A stretch of 64,000 nucleotides of DNA. Source: Saccharothrix sp. S26 (GTDB taxonomy: Bacteria > Actinomycetota > Actinomycetes > Mycobacteriales > Pseudonocardiaceae). The stretch spans positions 248,001-312,000 of the forward strand of contig NZ_JAJUWT010000003.1 in NCBI RefSeq assembly GCF_021390395.1. Direction: 5' to 3'. Both the position numbers and the translations under genes were made by a program. The notes under the pieces were generated by a model. It made no database searches, was not told the DNA's origin, and saw only the letters and a list, made by a program, of their open reading frames with translations. How positions within the stretch are numbered: the first letter of the stretch is position 1; each line of letters starts with the position of its first letter. Of the stretch, positions 43,010 to 53,209 are shown one piece after another.

Positions 43010-43825
43010 TCAGCTCTTCGCCGCGACGCGCGGGCGGATCAGGAACAGCGGCAGGACGATCGCGACGTACGCGGTCCACGCGATGGCTTGCAGCACGGTG
43101 GTGCGCTGCGAGTAGTTGAAGATGCCCTTGAGCAGCGCCCCGAGCCAGGAGTCCTCGGGCACGGTCTCGCTGAGGTCGAACGCCAGGGTGTCCAGGCCGG
43201 GCAGGATCGCGGCCTCCTGGAGGTCGTGCAGGCCGTAGGCGAGCACGCCCGCCGCCACGAACACCAGCAGCGCGCCCGTCCAGGTGAAGAACTTGCCCAG
43301 GTCGAACCGGATCGCGCCCCGGTAGAGCAGGTACGCCAGCGCGACCGCGACGCCGATGCCCACCAGGAAGCCGATCATGGGCTGCACGGTGTTGCCCGCG
43401 CTCTGCACGCTCGAGTAGAAGAACACCGCGGTCTCCAGGCCCTCGCGGCCGACGGCGAGGAACGCCAGCACCACCACGGCGGCGGGCCCGACCTCCAGCG
43501 CCCGGTCCAGCTTGCCGCGCAGCTCGGCGGCGATCGTGCGGGCCGTGGACCGCATCCAGAAGATCATCGCGGTGACGAACGCGACGGCAAGCAGCGACAT
43601 CGCGCCGCCGAACGCCTCCTGCTGCTCGAACGTCATGGTGGCGGTGGTGAACGTGATGACCGCGCCGACCAGGACCGACAGCGCGACGGCGGCGCCGACG
43701 CCCAACCAGACGTGGGGCAGGCGCGACCGGCGGTCGGTCTTGACCAGGAAGGCCACCAGGATGCTCACGACCAGGGCCGCTTCCAGCCCTTCCCGCAGCC
43801 CGATGAGCCCGTTGCTGACGAGCAC
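43010..43825 (-). CDS. efeU: Ferrous iron permease EfeU (FTR1 family)
   Basis: Seven-helix iron permease of 271 residues. Two REGLE motifs, at residues 11-15 (LREGLEAALVV) and 127-131 (GREGLETAVFF), are the iron ligands of FTR1 proteins. The helices are evenly spaced and the C-terminus is basic. GTG at 43825 has AGGA upstream. First gene of efeUOB; two iron-box-like sites lie just upstream. In mycobacteria this interval (mazG to the LpqU-like gene) has no efe operon, so it looks inserted. Confidence 0.95.
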   Translation of the reverse strand: MLVSNGLIGLREGLEAALVVSILVAFLVKTDRRSRLPHVWLGVGAAVALSVLVGAVITFTTATMTFEQQEAFGGAMSLLAVAFVTAMIFWMRSTARTIAAELRGKLDRALEVGPAAVVVLAFLAVGREGLETAVFFYSSVQSAGNTVQPMIGFLVGIGVAVALAYLLYRGAIRFDLGKFFTWTGALLVFVAAGVLAYGLHDLQEAAILPGLDTLAFDLSETVPEDSWLGALLKGIFNYSQRTTVLQAIAWTAYVAIVLPLFLIRPRVAAKS

Positions 43826-43845
43826 GGCGTTGTCCTCACACGGAG

Positions 43846-43884
43846 TTAACTAAGGCTCATCGAACTTAGGCAAGCCTGTGCTCG
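43846..43884 (-). promoter_or_regulatory. Candidate tandem IdeR/DtxR boxes upstream of efeU
   Basis: Two adjacent 19-nt windows partly match the iron box TTAGGTTAGGCTAACCTAA: TTAACTAAGGCTCATCGAA (43846-43864, 13 of 19) and TTAGGCAAGCCTGTGCTCG (43866-43884, 11 of 19). They lie 21-59 bp before the efeU start and include a TTAACT that could be part of its promoter. Iron repression is expected for this operon, but the match is imperfect. Confidence 0.4.
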
Positions 43885-43978
43885 GGCGTCTAGTGGCACA
43901 AATCGCCGGACACGTGGTATATCCGGCATCGGGGACGAATTGGTCTGTGATCCTCGCCGGGCGGCCGCCAAGAGCACG

Positions 43979-43984
43979 TAGCCT
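43979..43984 (+). promoter_or_regulatory. -10 box of the lytic transglycosylase gene (leaderless)
   Basis: TAGCCT lies 6 nt before the GTG at 43991; no Shine-Dalgarno. Confidence 0.5.
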
Positions 43985-43990
43985 GGGGCG

Positions 43991-44833
43991 GTGGTCGTCC
44001 CGCCGCCGTCCAAGACCGAGCCGCGCCGTCCGTCGCGCGGCGGTGCAGGCAACCTCGTCGGACGCCTCGCGCTCGTGCTGATCCTGCTGGCCGTCGTGGC
44101 GGGTGGGGCGTGGGCCCTGGCCACGTTCCACCGCTCGGCGCCCAGGCAGGCCGCCGACCCGCCGTTCCCGGTGCCGTTCCAGGCGGTCGAGCCCGGCGCC
44201 GCCGCGCCCGCCCTGCCCGGTTCCGGCGGTGGCGTCCCGCCGGCGGGCCAGGACGAGTCCTCCGCCGACCCGCTCGTCGCGTGGGCCGCGACGTTGGCGG
44301 AGAAGACCGACATCCCGAGCCGCGCGCTGCGCGCGTACGCCATCGCCGACCTGATCATGCGGACGGAGAACCCGTCGTGCCGGGTGTCGTGGGCGACGCT
44401 CGCGGGCATCGGCCGGATCGAGTCCCACCACGGCACGATCGGCGGCCTGCGGCTGGGCGAGGACGGCCGGCCGTCCCGCCCGATCATCGGCATCCCGCTG
44501 GACGGCTCACCGGGCGTGAAGGCGATCGCGGACAGCGACGGCGGCGTGCTCGACGGCGACACCAGGTGGGACCGGGCGGTCGGCCCGATGCAGTTCATCC
44601 CGACCACCTGGGCCCGGTACGCGGTGCGCGCCAACGGCGACGGCCAGGCCCCCGACCCGCAGAACATCGACGACGCCGCCCTCGCCGCCGCCCGCTACCT
44701 CTGCTCCGGCGGGCGCGACCTGGGCACGGGCGCGGGCTGGTGGGCCGCCGTGCTGGCCTACAACAACTCGACCGAGTACGGCCAGAACGTCTACAGCGGC
44801 GCCGACGCCTACGCCCGCGCCAGCATCGGCTAG
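43991..44833 (+). CDS. Lytic transglycosylase, LpqU-like
   Basis: 280 residues. A basic N-terminus and one membrane segment (about 24-44, LALVLILLAVVAGGAWALA) precede a linker and an MltB-type transglycosylase domain. The catalytic Glu lies in GIGRIESHHG (about 143); DRAVGPMQFIPTTWARYA and AARYLCSGGRDL are family motifs. The enzyme cleaves peptidoglycan glycan strands outside the membrane. Its place before eno corresponds to lpqU (Rv1022), though here the anchor is a membrane helix rather than a lipobox. A related gene is at 48878. The stop shares CTAG with the convergent downstream gene. Confidence 0.9.
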   Translation: MVVPPPSKTEPRRPSRGGAGNLVGRLALVLILLAVVAGGAWALATFHRSAPRQAADPPFPVPFQAVEPGAAAPALPGSGGGVPPAGQDESSADPLVAWAATLAEKTDIPSRALRAYAIADLIMRTENPSCRVSWATLAGIGRIESHHGTIGGLRLGEDGRPSRPIIGIPLDGSPGVKAIADSDGGVLDGDTRWDRAVGPMQFIPTTWARYAVRANGDGQAPDPQNIDDAALAAARYLCSGGRDLGTGAGWWAAVLAYNNSTEYGQNVYSGADAYARASIG

Positions 44834-45168
44834 GGCCTGGTCGGGTTCGGGTCGACGGTCAGGCCCAGGTCGGGCAGGCCGAGCCAGTCCAGCTCGACCG
44901 ACGCCCGCTGCGCGCGTGAGGCCAGCTCCAGCCGCACCCGGTGCACGGACAGCAGCAGCGCTTGCAGGGAGTCGACGCCGAACGACGCGCCGACCGCCTC
45001 GTCACCCAGGCCGAGCACCTGGTGCGGGCAGCACCAGTCGTCGTTCGGGCTGAGCGGGTCCGGGCGCGGCCGGCCGAAGCGGACCACGACCTCCGTGCGC
45101 GTGCCGTCCGGGGCGACGGCCTCCAGCCGCCGTTCGGCCACCACGGGGCCGAGCTCGTGCGTCGTCAT
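44830..45168 (-). CDS. Small conserved protein, DUF6968-like
   Basis: 112 residues, cytoplasmic, with no signal peptide. The pattern VVVRFGRPRPDP, DDWCCPHQVLGLGDE, SFGVDSLQALLLSVHRVRLEL resembles small proteins annotated as DUF6968; the match is from memory and is not certain. ATG at 45168 overlaps the stop of the TPR gene (ATGA), indicating coupling. The stop overlaps the convergent transglycosylase stop within CTAG. Function unknown. Confidence 0.65.
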   Translation of the reverse strand: MTTHELGPVVAERRLEAVAPDGTRTEVVVRFGRPRPDPLSPNDDWCCPHQVLGLGDEAVGASFGVDSLQALLLSVHRVRLELASRAQRASVELDWLGLPDLGLTVDPNPTRP

Positions 45169-45542
45169 CGGTCCCGTTCCACCGCCAGCCGGGCGCTGAC
45201 CTCGCCCAGCGCTTCCTGGTACTCCGGTGACGGGTTCATCGCCGCCGCGATCCGCAGCTGCGTCACCGCCTCCGTCAACCGGCTCTGCCGCTGCAACGTG
45301 CGACCCAGCGCGAACCGCGCGTAGTGGTCGCTGGGGTCCAGTTCCAGCACCCGGCGGAACGCCGCCTCCGCGCGCTTGAGCTGCGCCGACCCCAGGTAGG
45401 CGCGGCCCGCGAGCAGCTGCACGCCCACCTGGTCCGGCGCGGCTTCGAGCACGACGCGCAGCTCGCGCAGCGCCTCCAGCGGGCGGCGCTCCGCGAGCAG
45501 CGCCTCGGCTCGGCGGAACGCCTCGAAGGTGCTGTCCGTCAT
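45165..45542 (-). CDS. Tetratricopeptide repeat protein
   Basis: 125 residues composed of about three TPR units: EALLAERRPLEALRELRVVL, VGVQLLAGRAYLGSAQLKRA and HYARFALGRTLQRQSRLTEA. All helical and probably a protein-interaction adaptor; the partner is unknown. ATG at 45542 is chosen by the repeat boundary; a TAGCGT box ends 10 nt upstream. It is translationally coupled with the following 112-residue protein, which may be its partner. Confidence 0.8.
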   Translation of the reverse strand: MTDSTFEAFRRAEALLAERRPLEALRELRVVLEAAPDQVGVQLLAGRAYLGSAQLKRAEAAFRRVLELDPSDHYARFALGRTLQRQSRLTEAVTQLRIAAAMNPSPEYQEALGEVSARLAVERDR

Positions 45543-45610
45543 GGTTCGATCAACGCTACCCGGCCATCCGGCCGCCGTACGACAGCCGACCGGATGACGG
45601 GACCGGTGTG

Positions 45611-47719
<2,109 letters not shown>

Positions 47720-47720
<1 letters not shown>

Positions 47721-48277
47721 TGGCACGACGGGAACGGGAACCCCGGCGTGGCCGCGAGGCCGCGCGGGGTTCCCGCCCTGCCCGGGCACGCGACGGGCAG
47801 GCCCGCAAGCGCGAGCCCCGCGACGCGCCACCGCGCCCGAGGCCCGCGGCGCGCAAGCCGCAGTCCCGGGCGCGGACCAGGGCGGGCGCGGGCACCGGTG
47901 GCGCGTTCGGCATGACCGGCACGCGCCGGGCCGCGCTGCTGGCGATGGTGGTGTGCGCGCTGGCGCTGAGCATCGCCGTGCCGCTGCGCACGTACCTGGC
48001 GCAACGCGAGGAGCTGCGCGAGGTCACCGCCTCGCAGGAGACGCTGCGGGCCGAGGTCGGGCAGCTGGAGCAGCGCAAGCGGGAACTGGCCGACCCGGCG
48101 CACGTGGAGGCCGAGTCGCGGCGCAGGCTGCACTACGTGCGGCCCGGCGAGACGCCCTACATCGTGCAGCTCCCCGGTGACGAGGAGCGCGAACTGGAAC
48201 AACAGCGACCGGAGACCAAACCGGCCGAGGACAAGGCGTGGTACGAGCAGTTGTGGGATTCGGCGGCGGCACGATGA
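47720..48277 (+). CDS. ftsB: Septum formation initiator protein (FtsB/DivIC family)
   Basis: 185 residues. A long, very basic cytoplasmic leader (about 1-66, Arg/Pro/Ala-rich) precedes one membrane segment (about 67-88, AALLAMVVCALALSIAVPL) and an extracytoplasmic coiled coil (about 90-125, LREVTASQETLRAEVGQLEQ), then the FtsB-family end RRRLHYVRPGETPYIV. It helps assemble the divisome with FtsL and FtsQ. It corresponds to Rv1024. ATGs overlap on both sides (TGATG with eno, ATGA with DUF501), so eno-ftsB-DUF501 is one unit. Confidence 0.92.
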
Positions 48278-48765
48278 CGGTGAGCGACGAGGACCGGGCG
48301 GCGGTCGCGGCGCAGTTGGGCCGCGAGCCGAGGGGGATGCGGGCGGTGGCCGCGCGGTGCCCCAGCGGGCACCCGGCGGTCGTGCAGACCAGCCCCCGGC
48401 TGGAGGACGGCACGCCGTTCCCGACCCTGTACTACCTGACCTGCTCCCGGTTGAACTCCTACGTCAGCAGGCTCGAAGGGGCCGGGTTGATGAAGGAGAT
48501 GACGGACCGGTTGGCCGCGGATGAACAGTTGGCCGAACGCTACCGCCGGGCGCACGAGCTGTACTTGGCCGAGCGGGACGCGATCGAACCGCTGGGCACC
48601 ACCGTCACCGCGGGTGGCATGCCGGGGCGCGTCAAGTGCCTGCACGTGCACGTGGCGCACGCGCTGGCCGTCGGCCGGGGGGTGAACCCGTTCGGCGACG
48701 AGGCGCTTGACCTGCTCTCGCAGTGGTGGCCGAGCGGCGAGTGCGCGTCAACGGTGAAAAACTGA
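48274..48765 (+). CDS. DUF501 domain protein
   Basis: 163 residues of the DUF501 family, cytoplasmic. Landmarks are CPSGHPAVVQTSPRLEDGTPFPTLYYLTC, RLNSYVSRLEGAGLMKEM and the C-terminal VKCLHVHVAHALAVGRGVNPFGDEAL, split here into shorter parts. Conserved Cys and His residues (CPSGH, KCLHVHVAH) could bind a metal. It is the Rv1025 equivalent, always between ftsB and ppx. ATG at 48274 overlaps the ftsB stop. Function is not established. Confidence 0.88.
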   Translation: MTVSDEDRAAVAAQLGREPRGMRAVAARCPSGHPAVVQTSPRLEDGTPFPTLYYLTCSRLNSYVSRLEGAGLMKEMTDRLAADEQLAERYRRAHELYLAERDAIEPLGTTVTAGGMPGRVKCLHVHVAHALAVGRGVNPFGDEALDLLSQWWPSGECASTVKN

Positions 48766-48877
48766 CCGTCCGGGCAGTTCTTCGGGCACAAAGCCGGGGC
48801 ACGCCCGTGACACCGCTGATCGGATCAGGCAGGCTGGTCTGCAGGCCGGGTGACGAGTCGATGGGGAGTTCGGGGCT

Positions 48878-50215
48878 GTGCCGAAGTCGAAGCGTCGGGG
48901 GCGGAAGCGGACGAAGGTCCATCCGGGCACTATGACGCCGCGGCAGTGGGGTTTCGCCGCGACCGCGACGGCCGCCATGCTCGTGCCGGCGTTGCTGCAC
49001 ACGGCGACGCCACTCGACTGGGTGACGCTCTCCGGCCGTGCCGACGTCGAAGCCGTGCCGCCGGGTCCGGGTGACGTGCTGGGCACGCTCGCGCTGGACC
49101 GCCAGGGCAAGCTCGGCGCCACCGGCCGCCTGCCCGAGACCGACGAGGTCAGCGCGAGCCTGCTGGCCGACGCCGACGACCCGTCGGAGTTCGAGGACGA
49201 CCTGCCCCCGTTGGAGGGCGGCTTCCTGCGCGAGGGCCAGCACGGCATCCCCGGCGTGATGCTGGACGCCTACATGCGCGCGGCCGACCGGCTGGCGCAG
49301 ACCACGCCCAACTGCCACCTGGACTGGCCGCTGCTGGCCAGCATCGGCCGCATCGAGTCCGGCCACGCCCGCGGCGGCCGCGTCACCGAGAACGGCACCA
49401 CGGTCGAGCCCATCCTGGGCCCGGTGCTCAACGGCGCGCCCGGCGTGGCCGCGATCCGCGACACCGACGGCGGCCGCTTCGACAACGACCGCACGTGGGA
49501 CCGCGCCGTGGGCCCGATGCAGTTCATCCCGTCCACCTGGGCCGGGTACGCGGCCGACGGCAACGCCGACGGCGAGCGCAACCCGAACAACATCTACGAC
49601 GCCACCATCGGCGCGGGCAACTACCTGTGCGCCCACAACGCGGACGTGAGCAACCCGGAGCAACGCGCCCGCGCGGTGTTCCGCTACAACCAGTCCAACG
49701 AGTACGTGGCCACGGTGCTGTACTGGGCGGACGTCTACGCCAGCGGCGTGCCCGTGCTGCCGGACGTGATCGGCTCGGACGACGACTTCGGCCAGGACAC
49801 GGGCGCGGGCACCACCCCGGGCGGCAACGACCCGGGCACCGTGCCGCCCGGCACCACGAACCCGCCGTCGTCCAGCACGTCGTCGCACCCGACGACCACC
49901 ACGACGACGACCACGACCCGTCCCGGCGTGACCGTCTCGGTCACCTTCCCGCCGGGGTCGACCACGACCACCTCGCCGACGTGCCCCACGCCGACGACGG
50001 GGCCGACGACCAGCACGTCCACGACGACGCCGACCACGACGCCGCCGCTCCCGCCGGGCTGCCCCACGCCGACGACGACCACCACCACGACGACCACGAC
50101 CACCGAGAGCACGATCGGCACGACGCCCCCGGCCGCCACGACCGGCGGCAGCTCGTCGAGCGGTTCGGGTTCGTCCCAGCCGACGTCGTCCACGTCGTCC
50201 ATGAAGGCCACCTGA
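48878..50215 (+). CDS. Lytic transglycosylase with Thr/Pro/Ser-rich tail
   Basis: 445 residues. A basic start and one membrane segment (about 25-45) lead to an MltB-type transglycosylase domain (about 125-300) with catalytic Glu in SIGRIESGHARGG and DRAVGPMQFIPSTWAGYA. From about 305 to the end the chain is nearly all Thr, Pro, Ser and Gly, with runs of up to twelve Thr. Such tails span or attach to the cell wall and may be O-mannosylated. It resembles the protein at 43991, so the two may be paralogues. It lies between DUF501 and ppx, where mycobacteria have none. Confidence 0.88.
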   Translation: MPKSKRRGRKRTKVHPGTMTPRQWGFAATATAAMLVPALLHTATPLDWVTLSGRADVEAVPPGPGDVLGTLALDRQGKLGATGRLPETDEVSASLLADADDPSEFEDDLPPLEGGFLREGQHGIPGVMLDAYMRAADRLAQTTPNCHLDWPLLASIGRIESGHARGGRVTENGTTVEPILGPVLNGAPGVAAIRDTDGGRFDNDRTWDRAVGPMQFIPSTWAGYAADGNADGERNPNNIYDATIGAGNYLCAHNADVSNPEQRARAVFRYNQSNEYVATVLYWADVYASGVPVLPDVIGSDDDFGQDTGAGTTPGGNDPGTVPPGTTNPPSSSTSSHPTTTTTTTTTRPGVTVSVTFPPGSTTTTSPTCPTPTTGPTTSTSTTTPTTTPPLPPGCPTPTTTTTTTTTTTESTIGTTPPAATTGGSSSSGSGSSQPTSSTSSMKAT

Positions 50216-50264
50216 GCCGGCGGCACCGCCGACCCCGCCGCGTGACTGAGCCTCGCCCCGACCC

Positions 50265-50331
50265 GTGTTCCGAACGTTCAACTCGGGTGTCCTGAACGTA
50301 GGACACTCGCGTTCTGAACGTAGGACTCACG
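50265..50331. repeat. Intergenic 22-nt repeat (half element), copy 4
   Basis: GAACGTTCAACTCGGG is followed by two units TGAACGTAGGACACTCGCGT and TGAACGTAGGACTCACGG spaced by 22 nt. It equals the right arm and half the centre of the palindromic elements at 12022 and 29171. It ends about 20 bp before a TACCCT box of ppx. Confidence 0.82.
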
Positions 50332-50399
50332 GGGTGGGGGTGGGGGACTACCCTGCTCACTGCACCGAGACCACGGCAGCAGTCGGAAGGACCTCAGGC

Positions 50400-51350
50400 A
50401 TGGCACGCGTGGCCGCGATCGACTGCGGGACCAACTCGATCCGCCTGCTGGTGGCCGACGTGACCACTTCGGACGGTGGCGGGCGGTGGCTGCGCGACGT
50501 GCACCGGGAGATGCGCGTGGTCCGCCTCGGCCAGGGCGTCGACGCCACCGGCGAGCTGCACCCCGACGCCATCGCCCGCACCCGCGCCGCGCTCGTCGAC
50601 TACACGAACACCCTGCGCCGCAAGGGAACCGAGCACGTGCGCATGGTCGCCACCTCCGCGACCCGCGACGCCGCCAACAAGGACGCCTTCTTCGACATGA
50701 CCCGCGAGGTGCTGGGCGTCGAGGCCGAGGTCATCACCGGCGACGAGGAGGCCCGCCTGTCGTTCACCGGCGCGGTGTCCGACCTGGACACCGACGAGGG
50801 CCCGTTCCTCGTCTCCGACATCGGCGGCGGGTCGACCGAGCTGGTCCTGGGCACGTGGGACGGCGTGCGCGGCGAGGTCGAGGCCGCCCGGTCGGTCGAC
50901 ATCGGCTGCGTGCGGCTCACCGAGCGCTGCCTGCACTCCGACCCGCCCACCGAGGCCCAGGTCGAGCAGGCCGTCGCCGTCACCCGGGACGTCCTGGCCG
51001 AGGCGTTCGCCGCCGTGCCGACCTCCCGCGCCAAGACCTGGATCGGCGTGGCGGGCACCGTCACGACCCTCGTCGCCCTGGCGAAGGAACTGCCGCGCTA
51101 CGACCCGCAGGAGATCCACCTCGCCCGCCTGGGCCTGGACCGGATCCGCGAGGTCACCGCCAAGCTGCTCACCATGAGCCACGACGAGCGCTCCGCCCTG
51201 GGCCCGATGCACCCCGGTCGGGTGGACGTGATCTGCGGCGGCGCGCTGATCGTGCGCGCGCTGGCCGACCACCTGGAGCCGCACGGCGTGACCGAGCTCG
51301 TCGCCAGCGAGCACGACATCCTCGACGGCATCGCCTTCGCCCTGGCCTGA
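50400..51350 (+). CDS. ppx: Exopolyphosphatase / Ppx-GppA family phosphatase
   Basis: 316 residues of the ASKHA-fold Ppx/GppA family, which hydrolyses polyphosphate or pppGpp. Landmarks are VAAIDCGTNSIRLLVADV, TSATRDAANKDAFFDM, VITGDEEARLSFTGAV, VSDIGGGSTELVLG and SIDIGCVRLTE-like SVDIGCVRLTERCL. It is the short form (no C-terminal HD domain) and corresponds to Rv1026. ATG at 50400 has AAGGA upstream; a TACCCT box at 50350 gives a leader of about 40 nt. The repeat copy 4 lies in its promoter region. Confidence 0.93.
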   Translation: MARVAAIDCGTNSIRLLVADVTTSDGGGRWLRDVHREMRVVRLGQGVDATGELHPDAIARTRAALVDYTNTLRRKGTEHVRMVATSATRDAANKDAFFDMTREVLGVEAEVITGDEEARLSFTGAVSDLDTDEGPFLVSDIGGGSTELVLGTWDGVRGEVEAARSVDIGCVRLTERCLHSDPPTEAQVEQAVAVTRDVLAEAFAAVPTSRAKTWIGVAGTVTTLVALAKELPRYDPQEIHLARLGLDRIREVTAKLLTMSHDERSALGPMHPGRVDVICGGALIVRALADHLEPHGVTELVASEHDILDGIAFALA

Positions 51351-51518
51351 CACCGTCCCCACCCGCGCGAACACGATCCCGGCTGTCAACTGGGATTGAT
51401 CGTGACCAGGTCGTGACGCCCTCACCCGTGTGGCCCCGGTCACGGTGCGCCTAGGTTCTCTCTCACGCTGTGAAAGCGGTCGACTCTGCTCGGTTACCCC
51501 GATCAGGTGGGAGGACCC

Positions 51519-53153
51519 ATGGCACGTGCACGATCAACCCCGCGATTAGTCCCCGCGGTCGTCGCGGTCGCGCTGGCGGCCACGGCCTGCGGCTCGACGG
51601 ACACCCCGACCGGCTCGAACGCCGACGCCGGCATCACGATCTTCAACACCGAGCCGGAGAACCCGCTCGTCCCGGGCAACACCACCGAGGTCGGCGGCAG
51701 CCGCGTCCTCGACCCGCTGTTCACCGGCCTGGTCGAGTACCGCGCCCGGGACGCGCAGCCGGTCAACGCGATGGCCGAGTCGATCGACACCACCGACTCC
51801 AAGACCTTCACCGTCAAGATCAAGAAGGACTGGCTGTTCCACGACGGCTCACCGGTCACCGCCAAGAGCTTCGTGGACGCCTGGAACTGGACCGCCTACG
51901 GCCCCAACGGCACCCAGGGCGCGAGCTTCTTCTCCCAGATCGAGGGCTACGACGCCGTCCACCCGAAGGACCCCGACGGCCCGGACAAGCCCCAAGCACC
52001 GCCCGCGCCCACCGCCGAGACGATGTCCGGCCTCGCGATCGTGGACGACCACACGTTCACCATCACGCTGTCCGAGCCGTTCGCCGTCTTCCCCGTCACC
52101 ATCGGCTACGAGGTCTTCGCCCCGCTCCCCGAGGTGTTCTTCAAAGACCGCGCCGCCTTCGAGGGGCACCCGATCGGCAACGGCCCGTTCAAGTTCGTCT
52201 CGCGCACGGTCGGCACCGACATCAAGCTGACCCGCAACGACGACTACAAGGGCGACGACAAGCCGAAGTTCAAGGACCTCACCCTCAAGGTCTACCAGAG
52301 CCGCGAGTCGGCCTACGCCGACCTCGTCGCCAACAACCTCGACTTCATGGAGGAGCTGCCGCCCAACGCGCTGGCGGGCAGGCAGTACGAGACCGACCTC
52401 GGCGACCGGGTGGTGCAGCGCGAGACGCTGAACAACCAGACCATCGCGTTCCCGTTCTACCTGCCGCCCTACGACAACGTGGACCTGCGCCGCGCGATCT
52501 CCATGGCGATCAACCGCGAGGAGATCACCGAGCGGATCTTCGAGGGCACCCGCAAGCCCGCCGACGGCTGGGTGCACCCGCTGATGAAGGGCTACCGGCC
52601 CGGCCAGTGCGGCGAGTACTGCACGTTCGACCCGGACAAGGCCAAGGCGGCGTTGGCCAAGTCGGGCTACACCGGGGAGATCGTGCTGCTGTCCAACACC
52701 GACGGCGGGCACCAGGAATGGGCCGAAGCCGTCGTCAACAGCATCAAGAACACCCTCGGCGTGCAGGCCAGGTTCGTGCCGTCGACCAGCTTCGGCGAGT
52801 TCCGGCAGAAGGTGAACGCCCACGAGATGACCGGCATGTACCGGGCGGGCTGGGTCGCCGACTACCCGTCGATCGAGAACTGGCTGACGCCGCTGTTCCG
52901 CACGGGCGCGTCGTCCAACGACGGGCTGTACTCCAACCCGGCGTTCGACGCGAAGCTCGCCGAGGCCGACAAGGCGACCAGCGAGGACGAGGCGATCGAG
53001 CTGTACCTCGAAGCCGAGCGGATCATGGCCCCGGACCTGCCGTCCATCCCGCTGTGGACGCAGAACACCATCGCGGGCCGCTCGGACCGGTTGAAGGTGG
53101 CCAACCTCGACCCGTTCCGCACCCTCGACCTCTTCTCGGTGGAAGTGGCCTGA
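51519..53153 (+). CDS. oppA: Peptide ABC transporter substrate-binding lipoprotein
   Basis: 544 residues, SBP family 5. Signal peptide with lipobox AATAC (Cys near 24). Landmarks are DPLFTGLVEY, WLFHDGSPVTAKSFVDAWNW, IGNGPFKFVSRTVG and LRRAISMAINREEI. It captures oligopeptides outside the membrane for OppBCDF. ATG at 51519 has GGAGG 5 nt upstream; the GTG at 51507 is in frame but precedes the Shine-Dalgarno. The 168-bp upstream gap holds a TAGGTT box at about 51452. Five-gene operon. Confidence 0.93.
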   Translation: MARARSTPRLVPAVVAVALAATACGSTDTPTGSNADAGITIFNTEPENPLVPGNTTEVGGSRVLDPLFTGLVEYRARDAQPVNAMAESIDTTDSKTFTVKIKKDWLFHDGSPVTAKSFVDAWNWTAYGPNGTQGASFFSQIEGYDAVHPKDPDGPDKPQAPPAPTAETMSGLAIVDDHTFTITLSEPFAVFPVTIGYEVFAPLPEVFFKDRAAFEGHPIGNGPFKFVSRTVGTDIKLTRNDDYKGDDKPKFKDLTLKVYQSRESAYADLVANNLDFMEELPPNALAGRQYETDLGDRVVQRETLNNQTIAFPFYLPPYDNVDLRRAISMAINREEITERIFEGTRKPADGWVHPLMKGYRPGQCGEYCTFDPDKAKAALAKSGYTGEIVLLSNTDGGHQEWAEAVVNSIKNTLGVQARFVPSTSFGEFRQKVNAHEMTGMYRAGWVADYPSIENWLTPLFRTGASSNDGLYSNPAFDAKLAEADKATSEDEAIELYLEAERIMAPDLPSIPLWTQNTIAGRSDRLKVANLDPFRTLDLFSVEVA

Positions 53154-53209
53154 CGACCTCGGGCCGGTCCGGGCGACCCGGACCGGCCCTCTGCCGAGGG
53201 GAGCGCGCG

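Noticed and set aside
49860-50205. Frameshift in the Thr-rich tail of the transglycosylase
   Set aside because: The frame stays open with consistent Thr/Pro/Ser codons and ends at a normal stop; simple-sequence tails of this kind are usual.
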